Source: an uncultured Clostridia bacterium
GTDB lineage: Bacteria; Bacillota; Clostridia; Oscillospirales; Ruminococcaceae
Length of the DNA stretch: 5,723 bases
NCBI GenBank assembly: GCA_945835425.1
Contig: CAMAJC010000136.1
Span: 1 to 5,723 of the forward strand
Direction: 5' to 3'
The translations under genes and the position numbers were made by a program. Each line of letters starts with the position of its first letter. Positions within the stretch are counted from its first letter, which is position 1. Below, piece by piece: positions 1 to 5,427 of the stretch. The notes below the pieces were generated by a model. That model had not been told where the DNA came from. It did not search any database and saw only the letters and a list, made by a program, of their open reading frames with translations.

Positions 1-12
1 AAACGGGCCTTC

Positions 13-41
13 TTCAAAGGCCGAACGTAACTCTTTAAAAT
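13..41 (+). promoter_or_regulatory. Possible sigma-A promoter of dapL
   Basis: A -35-like TTCAAA at 13-18 (4 of 6 consensus matches) and a -10-like TAAAAT at 36-41 (5 of 6) are separated by 17 bases. An alternative -10, TATAAA at 50-55, has no good -35 partner. The region is AT-rich, so chance matches are likely, and the true promoter could lie upstream of the window. Confidence 0.3.
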
Positions 42-77
42 CATTTCCTTATAAAAATAAAAAGAGAGAAATTATAA

Positions 78-83
78 AAGGAG
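78..83 (+). promoter_or_regulatory. Ribosome binding site of dapL
   Basis: AAGGAG lies 9 bases before the ATG at 93. It fixes the start of the dapL reading frame, whose first residues (MKINRHYLEL) also fit the usual DapL N-terminus. Confidence 0.85.
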
Positions 84-92
84 TAGAATCTC

Positions 93-1277
93 ATGAAAAT
101 CAACAGACATTATCTGGAACTGCAGCAGAGCTACCTGTTTACGATGATCGGGCGGAAGGTCGCCGAGTATCAGAAAGCGCATCCGGACAACCGGGTTATC
201 CGTTTGGGCATCGGCGATGTTACGCTGCCGCTTTGCCCGGCGGTCGTTGAAGCACTGGAAAAGGCAAGTGCTGAGATGGGCGTAAAAGAGACTTTCCGCG
301 GCTATGGTCCGGAACAGGGGTACGATTTCCTCAAAGAGGCGATCGCCGGTTACTATGCCGAGAAAGGCGTGGAACTGGCTCTGGACGAGATTTTTGTCAG
401 CGACGGCGCAAAATCCGATGTCGGCAACATCCTCGACCTGTTCGATGCCGACAACACCGTTCTGGTGCCCGACCCGGTTTATCCGGTTTATGTCGACACC
501 AACACCATGGCCGGGCGCAAGGTTATCTTTGCGGACGCCAACGCGGAAAACGGATTCCTGCCGATGCCCGATGAGAGCGTCGACGCGGATATCATCTATA
601 TCTGCTCGCCCAATAACCCCACCGGCGCAGTCTATAATCATGCGCAGCTGAAAGCCTGGGTCGATTACGCAAAAGCCCATGACGCAGTTATCCTGTTCGA
701 CTCCGCTTATGAATGCTTTGTGGTGGACGAGACGCTGCCGCGCTCGATTTATGAGATTGAGGGCGCGAAAGAGGTCGCCATCGAGTTCTGCTCCTTCTCC
801 AAGACCGCAGGTTTCACCGGTACCCGCTGCGGCTATACCATCGTCCCGAAAGCGCTGGTCAGGGAAGGCGTTGCCCTGAACGGCCTCTGGCTCAGACGGC
901 AGACCACCAAATTCAACGGCGTTCCGTATATCGTCCAGCGCGGCGCTGCCGCCGTCTTCTCGAAAGAAGGCCGCCAACAGACCATGGCGAACATCGACTA
1001 TTACCGCGAAAATGCGAAAATCCTTGCCGACACCCTCGACCGCCTCGGCATCCGCTATACCGGCGGCAAAAACTCGCCCTATATCTGGATGGAGTGCCCC
1101 AGCGGCATGAAGAGCTGGGAATTCTTTGATTATCTGCTGGAAAACGCAGAAGTCGTTGGCACACCCGGTGCTGGCTTCGGCGAAAACGGCGAAGGGTATT
1201 TCCGCCTGACCGCTTTCAATGACCATGAAAATACCAGAGAAGCCGCTGCGAGAATCGAAAAGCTGCTCGGTAAATAA
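93..1277 (+). CDS. dapL: LL-diaminopimelate aminotransferase
   Basis: This 394-residue protein is a PLP-dependent fold-type I aminotransferase. The DapL family converts L-tetrahydrodipicolinate plus glutamate directly to LL-2,6-diaminopimelate and 2-oxoglutarate in the cytoplasm, bypassing the succinylated or acetylated intermediates of the other routes to lysine and meso-DAP. Visible in the sequence are the DapL-type N-terminal GDVTLPL (41-47), SDGAKSD (103-109), the PLP-contacting NNPTG (174-178), DSAY (203-206, with the Asp expected to pair with the pyridine nitrogen), the Schiff-base lysine K237 in SFSKTAGFTGTR, and a C-terminal Arg371 in YFRLTAF that should bind the substrate carboxylate. 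Length is close to the usual family size of about 400 residues, and no key residue is missing. The start is supported by AAGGAG nine bases upstream. The gene stands alone here and converges with an esterase-like gene across a hairpin terminator. A general aspartate-type aminotransferase is the alternative, but the GDVTxPL signature argues for DapL. Confidence 0.95.
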   Translation: MKINRHYLELQQSYLFTMIGRKVAEYQKAHPDNRVIRLGIGDVTLPLCPAVVEALEKASAEMGVKETFRGYGPEQGYDFLKEAIAGYYAEKGVELALDEIFVSDGAKSDVGNILDLFDADNTVLVPDPVYPVYVDTNTMAGRKVIFADANAENGFLPMPDESVDADIIYICSPNNPTGAVYNHAQLKAWVDYAKAHDAVILFDSAYECFVVDETLPRSIYEIEGAKEVAIEFCSFSKTAGFTGTRCGYTIVPKALVREGVALNGLWLRRQTTKFNGVPYIVQRGAAAVFSKEGRQQTMANIDYYRENAKILADTLDRLGIRYTGGKNSPYIWMECPSGMKSWEFFDYLLENAEVVGTPGAGFGENGEGYFRLTAFNDHENTREAAARIEKLLGK

Positions 1278-1290
1278 ATCATCAAGAGAA

Positions 1291-1327
1291 AAGACCTCCG
1301 ACCTGTACGATGCAGGTCGGAGGTCTT
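1291..1327. terminator. Bidirectional intrinsic terminator between convergent genes
   Basis: A perfect 15-bp inverted repeat (arms 1291-1305 and 1313-1327, GC-rich core ACCTCCGACCTG) encloses a 7-base loop. It starts 13 bases after the dapL stop. Read on the minus strand the stem is followed by TTTTCTCTTG and further T-rich sequence. Read on the plus strand it is followed by CCCATTTTCC and, later, TTTTT, a weaker T-tract. It probably stops dapL transcripts and those of the minus-strand esterase-like gene. Confidence 0.8.
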
Positions 1328-1330
1328 CCC

Positions 1331-1365
1331 ATTTTCCACCTTTTTCAGATGAAAATGTGGAAAAT
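1331..1365. terminator. Second AT-rich hairpin in the convergent gap
   Basis: A 9-bp inverted repeat (ATTTTCCAC at 1331-1339, GTGGAAAAT at 1357-1365) contains a nested 5-bp stem (TTTTC at 1342-1346, GAAAA at 1351-1355). It lies 7 bases after the minus-strand stop codon and 3 bases from the larger hairpin. It could act as a 3'-end stabilising structure or an auxiliary terminator. It has no clean T-tract on the minus strand, so terminator function is less certain than for its neighbour. Confidence 0.45.
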
Positions 1366-1372
1366 CTGCGGT

Positions 1373-2680
1373 TTAGTGTTCCATTCCCGGTGCGTTCCAG
1401 GAGAAATGCGGTTTCTTTTTCAGCCAGTCCGGGAGGTTGGGGTCGGCAGGCTTCGGTGTGCCGGGAGCGGGAAGGGCGATGTAATGGAATTTGGGCTGCG
1501 GCAGCTTTTCCGGAGAAAAATGCAGCAGCAGATATTCCGCGATTGCTTCCCAATCGGTATGAGAAAAGGCATGGGACCCTTCCCGGAAAAACATTGCGTT
1601 ATTCTGCGGGACGCCCAGCAGCCGGTAAACCTCAGCGGACGCGCGCCAGCTGACCTGAATGCCGTATGGGTTCGCCCAGTCATCATCCAGGGAATCTGTG
1701 GTCAGTAAAAGCCGCGGTGCAATGAGCCCCCTAGCAAAATGCATATCAAAGGGCAGCCGGAATTCCGGTCCGATTTTCCCGTTGTCAGAAGGATCGATCT
1801 GTTCCAACAGCGCTTTATAATAAGCATCCAGGCTGTTTGCGGCCAGAACCTTTGCCAGTTCCAGCGGCTGTTTATCGCGGGAAGTACCGAACTGTTGCAG
1901 CTCATCAGCCCACCAGTATCCAAACATCCGGCTCATGCTGCCGATCGTTTCCTGAACTCCGCCGCCTTCGCCCAGACGGTCACCCATAAACCGGAAGTTT
2001 CCGGAACCGCCGCAGCCGGAACCGCCCGGCGCACAGAGGGAAATCCGTTCGTCATAGATCGCAGCGCAGAGCGCAACTTTGCCGTTTCTCGAATAACCGG
2101 TAACCGCGATTTTCTTCATGTCTGCATACGGACAGTTTTCCAGATAGTCGATGATCCGGCTGTATCCCCAGGCCCAAACGGCAATGGCTCGCCAGCTGTA
2201 GCCGGGATAAGCCTGCAGGCAGGGACTCTGGCTGTAAAAAGCATAGCTGTCTACACCTAACTGTTCTTTGTTGAATCTGATAAGAACAACGCCGCTCTTT
2301 GTCAGCGTATCTTCCGCCAGGCATTGGTCCCGCGGGCCGAAATCGTTCCAGATCAGAACTGGATGGGCTGCTCCGTCGTTGGGTCGAATGCAGGTAATAT
2401 CCAGCCGCAGGGAATTTTCTGGCCCGAAGGTCAGAGAAACCTGTTCAGATATGGTACTGCTGTCCAACATGCGCTGATTGGTTACCGTTCCGGTTACATT
2501 GCCGGGAGCAGGCGGCATCTCTCCGTATAGGTAATGCGCCAGCATGGCTTTGAGATAGCTGCGCTGCTGCTCCCATTCATCCGGGGAAGAAATCCGTGTT
2601 CCGTCCGGTTTTTGAAAAGGATCGGGAAGTGTGTGAAGCTCCGGGAGCTGTTCATAGGGGAGAAAGGTGTAGTTGGGCAT
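1373..2680 (-). CDS. CE15 (glucuronoyl esterase)-like alpha/beta hydrolase, cytosolic
   Basis: This 435-residue protein resembles carbohydrate esterase family 15, whose characterised members cleave the ester between 4-O-methyl-glucuronic acid of xylan and lignin alcohols. Family-like blocks in order are YGEMPPAP (52-59), a WRAIAVWAWGYSRIIDYL stretch (163-180), the nucleophile elbow GYSRNGK (195-201, Ser197; fungal enzymes have GCSRNGK), GGSGCGGSGNFR (219-230), DDDWANPYG (332-340), and GSHAFSHTDW (368-377, likely catalytic His370). Where fungal enzymes carry the catalytic Glu (PQESGSGG), this protein has Gly220, so the acid is probably Asp333 or Asp334 in the loop before WANP, as proposed for some bacterial members. 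No signal peptide or lipobox is seen at the N-terminus, which suggests a cytoplasmic enzyme acting on imported small esters. The start is set by AAAGGAG eight bases upstream. It lies 54 bases after the MFS gene and has its own promoter. The substrate is unknown, and another alpha/beta esterase role is possible. Confidence 0.8.
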   Translation of the reverse strand: MPNYTFLPYEQLPELHTLPDPFQKPDGTRISSPDEWEQQRSYLKAMLAHYLYGEMPPAPGNVTGTVTNQRMLDSSTISEQVSLTFGPENSLRLDITCIRPNDGAAHPVLIWNDFGPRDQCLAEDTLTKSGVVLIRFNKEQLGVDSYAFYSQSPCLQAYPGYSWRAIAVWAWGYSRIIDYLENCPYADMKKIAVTGYSRNGKVALCAAIYDERISLCAPGGSGCGGSGNFRFMGDRLGEGGGVQETIGSMSRMFGYWWADELQQFGTSRDKQPLELAKVLAANSLDAYYKALLEQIDPSDNGKIGPEFRLPFDMHFARGLIAPRLLLTTDSLDDDWANPYGIQVSWRASAEVYRLLGVPQNNAMFFREGSHAFSHTDWEAIAEYLLLHFSPEKLPQPKFHYIALPAPGTPKPADPNLPDWLKKKPHFSWNAPGMEH

Positions 2681-2688
2681 AGCAGAAA

Positions 2689-2695
2689 CTCCTTT
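2689..2695 (-). promoter_or_regulatory. Ribosome binding site of the CE15-like gene
   Basis: AAAGGAG on the minus strand lies 8 bases before the ATG at 2680 and confirms that start. Confidence 0.85.
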
Positions 2696-2709
2696 CCGTT
2701 TTTATTTTC

Positions 2710-2738
2710 ATAGTAACGGATAAAAAAGTTCTTGTCAA
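2710..2738 (-). promoter_or_regulatory. Sigma-A promoter of the CE15-like gene
   Basis: On the minus strand a perfect -35 TTGACA (2733-2738) is followed after exactly 17 bases by TACTAT (2710-2715). The expected transcript start is near 2703, giving a leader of about 23 bases that contains the ribosome binding site. The -35 box overlaps the stop codon of the upstream MFS gene (TGA at 2735-2737). The esterase-like gene can therefore probably be transcribed independently of the transporter, although read-through is not excluded because no terminator is seen in the 54-base gap. Confidence 0.7.
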
Positions 2739-3982
2739 GCTGCGTTTTCCGTCTCCCGGTTATAAATCGCCGCAACCGCTTTCCGCTTCCGTCCGATCGT
2801 CGCCCAGAGGACCGCTGAAGTGAACAGGCCGCCGACAGTCAGGACAAGCCGGTAATCCATGACCTCTCCCAGCGCGCCGATCACAAGGGTCATCACGCAG
2901 CTGACCGCTGAAGACAAAACGGTGTTGAAAGCGTTCAGCCGCGCCCGGTATTCCTCCGGGAGGTAGCTCTGCACGGCCGCCATCCGCAAAACTGCGCTGT
3001 TGATGCCGAGAAAACCGCAGAGCGCCCGGTTTAAAAGCATCAGCGGATAAGGAACCCACAGCAGGATCACGTCCATCAGCTCATACAGCTGGTAGACAAA
3101 AAACGCAAAGGAAAACCGCTTTTTCGGCGGAACAGGGATATGATAATGCAGCACTCCGCCGATACTGCGCCCGGCAAACTCTGCCGCCGAGAAAAGGGAG
3201 TACATGGCGGTCGTAAAGCCTGCCGCCGTCCGGAAAAAGGCCACGAGGATGGGCGAAAAGGCGTTTCCGACGGCGTTGGTGACGGCCATGTAGAGGTAGA
3301 TGCTCTGCAGGCCCTTTTCTTTTTGCAGGAAATGCACCGCGTCGCCCACATCCTTTTTCCACAGCCGGAAGGAGAATTTCTCTCCCTCCATCCGGCTTTC
3401 CTCTTTTATCCGGATGCGGCTTTCGACGAGGGCCGCGAGAAGCGAAAAGACTGCCTGTCCCAGCAAAATGACCGCAACGCCGACCGCGTCCAGCAGCAAA
3501 GCTGCAATCGGCATCATAATGACCTGCAAAACCGGGTAGATCATCGTGGAAACCGAATACCCCTTTTCCTCAAATCCCGCAGGGATCAGCCGGGGAAAGA
3601 TACTGTCATAGGCCAGCATATCAAAGGCCGACAGGCAGCTGAGCAATAAAGAGAAAAAGAGATAGCCGACATAGGAAAACGGCCGGAACATCAAATAAAG
3701 CCCTGCGGCGCCGTACATGATCCCGTTGACCAGATCGCCGCCAACCAGAAACGGCTTGCGGGGAAGGCGGTCCATGACCGGGGAAATGATGAGCGGAATC
3801 AGGAAATTCGGGAAAATTTCGATGGCGATCAGGATTGCCGCTGCCAATGTGCTCCCCGTCTCATCGTAGACGAGAAACGACAGGGCGAAGTTCCCGGCGA
3901 TGCCGCCTGCTGCGCCGAGGATGGTGGCGAGGGTAACGAGGGTGAAATTTTTGGTCCATAAGTTCTCTTTTTTCTGCCGCAT
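2735..3982 (-). CDS. MFS transporter, MefA/EntS-like type
   Basis: This 415-residue integral membrane protein has about 12 hydrophobic segments (roughly 14-38, 45-70, 77-98, 102-128, 143-166, 168-187, 226-250, 255-280, 289-309, 311-335, 350-372 and 376-397). A long charged loop at about 188-225 separates the two halves, as is normal for the major facilitator superfamily. DRLPRK at 71-76 matches the conserved loop between helices 2 and 3 (motif A). LPEEYRARLNAF (341-352) resembles the P-E-x-R-x-R segment of MefA/EntS-like exporters. Such proteins mostly export macrolides, siderophores or other small molecules by proton antiport, so efflux is the default guess and the substrate is unknown. The start is supported by GGAAAGGA seven bases upstream. 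It lies downstream of an XRE-type regulator but is separated from it by a terminator. The CE15-like gene follows 54 bases later. Length and helix count suggest an intact gene. Confidence 0.85.
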   Translation of the reverse strand: MRQKKENLWTKNFTLVTLATILGAAGGIAGNFALSFLVYDETGSTLAAAILIAIEIFPNFLIPLIISPVMDRLPRKPFLVGGDLVNGIMYGAAGLYLMFRPFSYVGYLFFSLLLSCLSAFDMLAYDSIFPRLIPAGFEEKGYSVSTMIYPVLQVIMMPIAALLLDAVGVAVILLGQAVFSLLAALVESRIRIKEESRMEGEKFSFRLWKKDVGDAVHFLQKEKGLQSIYLYMAVTNAVGNAFSPILVAFFRTAAGFTTAMYSLFSAAEFAGRSIGGVLHYHIPVPPKKRFSFAFFVYQLYELMDVILLWVPYPLMLLNRALCGFLGINSAVLRMAAVQSYLPEEYRARLNAFNTVLSSAVSCVMTLVIGALGEVMDYRLVLTVGGLFTSAVLWATIGRKRKAVAAIYNRETENAA

Positions 3983-3989
3983 AGATTTG

Positions 3990-3997
3990 TCCTTTCC
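3990..3997 (-). promoter_or_regulatory. Ribosome binding site of the MFS gene
   Basis: GGAAAGGA on the minus strand lies 7 bases before the ATG at 3982, supporting that start. Confidence 0.75.
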
Positions 3998-4027
3998 GGA
4001 GTCGCATAAATGGAGGATGGAAGCCTT

Positions 4028-4044
4028 CTATATCCAGTATAGCA
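4028..4044 (-). promoter_or_regulatory. Extended -10 promoter of the MFS gene with a small dyad
   Basis: On the minus strand TGC-TATACT (TG element 4042-4044, -10 at 4036-4041) forms an extended -10 promoter. The -35 position (4059-4064, TTATTT) is a poor match. A 5-bp inverted repeat, CTATA at 4028-4032 and TATAG at 4038-4042 with a 5-base spacer, overlaps the -10 and could be a regulator half-site pair. The transcript would start near 4029, just downstream of the regulator gene's terminator, which fits a separate transcription unit. Confidence 0.5.
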
Positions 4045-4079
4045 AATCCGGCGGGTGAAAATAAGATGGTCCTTTGATG

Positions 4080-4104
4080 AAAAAAGAGGGGAAAATCCCC
4101 TCTT
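4080..4104 (-). terminator. Intrinsic terminator of the XRE-type regulator gene
   Basis: A perfect 8-bp stem (AAGAGGGG at 4084-4091, CCCCTCTT at 4097-4104) has a 5-base loop and, on the minus strand, a run of six T at its 3' end. The stem begins within the TAA stop codon of the regulator gene (4103-4105). This is a compact strong terminator that should separate the regulator from the MFS gene. Confidence 0.88.
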
Positions 4105-5275
4105 AAAGCGTGATATTCTGCATATAGGCAGGAAAATCCAGCAGCAGCTGGTACGCCTCTTTGTACAGCCGGTTTTCGGTGTACCATTCCAGCACCCAGG
4201 GCAGGTGAAACCCCGCATAGCCGCTGGGAAGGGTGCGGCGCATCTCTTCAAAACAGGAGAGCAATTTTTCTCCATACGCCGGGTCATGAAGATAATCCGG
4301 GTGCTCCAGCCGGAACCGCACCAGCGCGCATATCTCCCTTCCCAGCTCCGGCGGAAGACAGTCCACGGCAGTTTCCGCCCGGTCGAGGGCGGCAAGCGCT
4401 TCCTCCCTTTTCCCGAGCTTTTCGCAGCAGATCGCCAGCTTGTGCAGCGCCATCACCGACGGGTTTTCCAGCCGGGAGAAATAACCATAGGCCGCTTCCG
4501 TCTCGCCCAGCTCCAGCCGGGTCGAGGCGATATTATAGTCAATATTTTGGATGATCGATTCCGCTTCCGGGGTTTTCAGCGCCTGCGCCAGCCGTCGGGC
4601 AACCTGATAATGGGCATTCATCCGGGGAAAATCGCCCATGTTGCTGCAGCAGTTGCCTAAGAATACCCGGCATTCCAGCATTAAAAACGCCCGGCCTTCC
4701 TCCGCCGCCAATGAATATCCGCGGGAAAGGTACTCATGCGCCTGCGAAAGGCTCCCTTTCTCATAGGCGTACAGGCCCGCCATATAAAAGCTGAACGCGC
4801 CCGGATGCAGCCGCACGAGGTCGTCATATTGCCCGCTGATGTCGAGGAAAAGTGTCTGCTGCCGCTCATCCATCAGCCCTTCGTACTGACCGAGATCGCC
4901 CGGGTTTTCCATTTTCCCGCACCATATGAGCAACAGCGTTCCGTCCAGCAGGAAAGGTGTCCGGCGGCAGGTCTCCCAGCTTTCGGAAAGCTGCTGCGAG
5001 AGCATCTCGGAGCGCTCCTTGTCAGCGGAAAATACTGCGTCGTACAGCCCGTCGATGACTTCGCTTAAGTTTTGCAGCGTCTCCGGCTCCTCGACCCACT
5101 CGATCCCCAGCCGGTCAAACAGGCAGCGCAGCACCTCCGGCGCCGGTCTGCATTTTCCCTGTTCGATCTTCGAGAGGTATGAAACCGCGCAGATGCCTTT
5201 GCATAGCCCTTCCTGACTCCAGTTCCGCGCCAGACGCTCCTGCCGGATCCATATTCCCAAATACCGCTCGTCCAT
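4103..5275 (-). CDS. XRE-type HTH regulator with TPR-like C-terminal region
   Basis: This 390-residue cytoplasmic protein starts with an XRE/Cro-type helix-turn-helix at about residues 5-60: IRQERLARNWSQEGLCKGI, then the SYLSKIEQGK recognition-helix region, then PAPEVLRCLFDRLGI. The remainder is helical, with degenerate TPR-like hairpins at about 160-192, 197-232, 241-270 and 274-305 (for example ALHKLAICCEKLGKREEALAALDRA). This layout resembles regulators of the Rgg/PlcR/RNPP type, in which the TPR part can bind a signalling peptide or another ligand. No ligand is shown here and no peptide gene was found nearby. The reading frame stays open 29 codons upstream to 5362, but the chosen start has AAAGGAGG at 7 bases and lies just after a promoter, and the HTH fold needs no extra N-terminus. 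It is divergent from a padR gene and may control the MFS and CE15-like genes downstream, which is inference from position. Confidence 0.88.
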   Translation of the reverse strand: MDERYLGIWIRQERLARNWSQEGLCKGICAVSYLSKIEQGKCRPAPEVLRCLFDRLGIEWVEEPETLQNLSEVIDGLYDAVFSADKERSEMLSQQLSESWETCRRTPFLLDGTLLLIWCGKMENPGDLGQYEGLMDERQQTLFLDISGQYDDLVRLHPGAFSFYMAGLYAYEKGSLSQAHEYLSRGYSLAAEEGRAFLMLECRVFLGNCCSNMGDFPRMNAHYQVARRLAQALKTPEAESIIQNIDYNIASTRLELGETEAAYGYFSRLENPSVMALHKLAICCEKLGKREEALAALDRAETAVDCLPPELGREICALVRFRLEHPDYLHDPAYGEKLLSCFEEMRRTLPSGYAGFHLPWVLEWYTENRLYKEAYQLLLDFPAYMQNITL

Positions 5276-5282
5276 AGGTCTG

Positions 5283-5290
5283 CCTCCTTT
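5283..5290 (-). promoter_or_regulatory. Ribosome binding site that decides the XRE-type regulator start
   Basis: AAAGGAGG on the minus strand lies 7 bases before the ATG at 5275. It favours this start over the in-frame ATG at 5362, which lies upstream of the predicted promoter. Confidence 0.88.
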
Positions 5291-5297
5291 TGGTTTT

Positions 5298-5326
5298 ATC
5301 TTAGCATACCCATCATGTTTTGTCCA
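5298..5326 (-). promoter_or_regulatory. Promoter of the XRE-type regulator gene
   Basis: On the minus strand TGGACA (5321-5326; one mismatch to the -35 consensus) and TAAGAT (5298-5303) are 17 bases apart. A TGC extended -10 element (5304-5306) precedes the latter. The transcript would start near 5291, giving a very short leader with the ribosome binding site at its 5' end. Confidence 0.68.
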
Positions 5327-5355
5327 GCAGGGCACCTCTTTGTTATCCTCACCTA

Positions 5356-5384
5356 TTGACATACCTGATTCCCCATGTTACAAT
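5356..5384 (+). promoter_or_regulatory. Near-consensus sigma-A promoter of the padR gene
   Basis: A perfect -35 TTGACA (5356-5361), a 17-base spacer and the -10 TACAAT (5379-5384) with a TG extended element (5376-5377) predict a transcript start near 5391. Such a strong promoter usually needs a repressor, which fits the palindrome covering its -10 and start region. Confidence 0.85.
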
Positions 5385-5413
5385 ATCGATAGATGATATC
5401 AACTAACGATATT
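5382..5413. promoter_or_regulatory. Probable PadR operator, 32-bp near-perfect palindrome
   Basis: The 32 bases are an inverted repeat centred between 5397 and 5398 on GATATC, with outer arms AATATCG (5382-5388) and CGATATT (5407-5413). Only two of the 16 symmetric pairs mismatch. The element overlaps the end of the -10 box and the predicted transcription start of the padR gene and ends just before its ribosome binding site. A bound dimer or pair of dimers would block initiation. PadR proteins commonly repress their own promoters through such dyads; assignment to this PadR is inference. Confidence 0.75.
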
Positions 5414-5423
5414 AAGGCGGTGA
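5414..5423 (+). promoter_or_regulatory. Ribosome binding site of the padR gene
   Basis: AAGGCGGTGA differs by one base from the extended anti-16S complement AAGGAGGTGA and ends 4 bases before the ATG at 5428. Confidence 0.85.
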
Positions 5424-5427
5424 GGAA

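Larger units (their letters stand above)
5276..5427. other. Divergent intergenic promoter region between two regulator genes
   Basis: This 152-base gap carries outward-facing promoters for the XRE-type gene (minus) and the padR gene (plus). Their -35 boxes are 29 bases apart (5327-5355). The padR side holds the 32-bp palindrome. The central 29 bases contain two CACCT copies (5333-5337 and 5350-5354) but no clear dyad, so no XRE-type operator is evident. Confidence 0.7.

Noticed and set aside
6..22. A 6-bp hairpin (GGCCTT/AAGGCC) before dapL, considered as a terminator or riboswitch remnant
   Set aside because: It has no following T-tract and no conserved riboswitch core in the 92 bases available. 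The upstream sequence needed to judge it is outside the window.
72..1553. A 493-codon minus-strand open frame antisense to the whole of dapL
   Set aside because: It lies opposite a clear DapL gene, crosses the hairpin terminator region and overlaps the end of the CE15-like gene. Its translation shows no recognisable domain. Long antisense frames are common opposite GC-biased codons.
2681..2734. The MFS and CE15-like genes as a simple two-gene operon
   Set aside because: Not excluded, but the consensus promoter at 2710-2738 gives the esterase-like gene its own start, so I did not annotate an operon.
3140..3649. A 169-codon plus-strand frame opposite the MFS gene
   Set aside because: The minus-strand frame encodes a coherent 12-helix transporter with a ribosome binding site, while the antisense translation is low-complexity charged sequence without a domain.
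3861..4187. A minus-strand frame across the gap between the XRE-type regulator and the MFS gene, considered as a small peptide or linking gene
   Set aside because: It is out of frame with both genes, runs through the strong terminator at 4080-4104, and has no hydrophobic signal-peptide pattern or good ribosome binding site.
5276..5362. A 29-residue N-terminal extension of the XRE-type regulator
   Set aside because: It would start upstream of the predicted promoter (5298-5326), has no good ribosome binding site compared with AAAGGAGG at 5283-5290, and adds nothing to the HTH domain.
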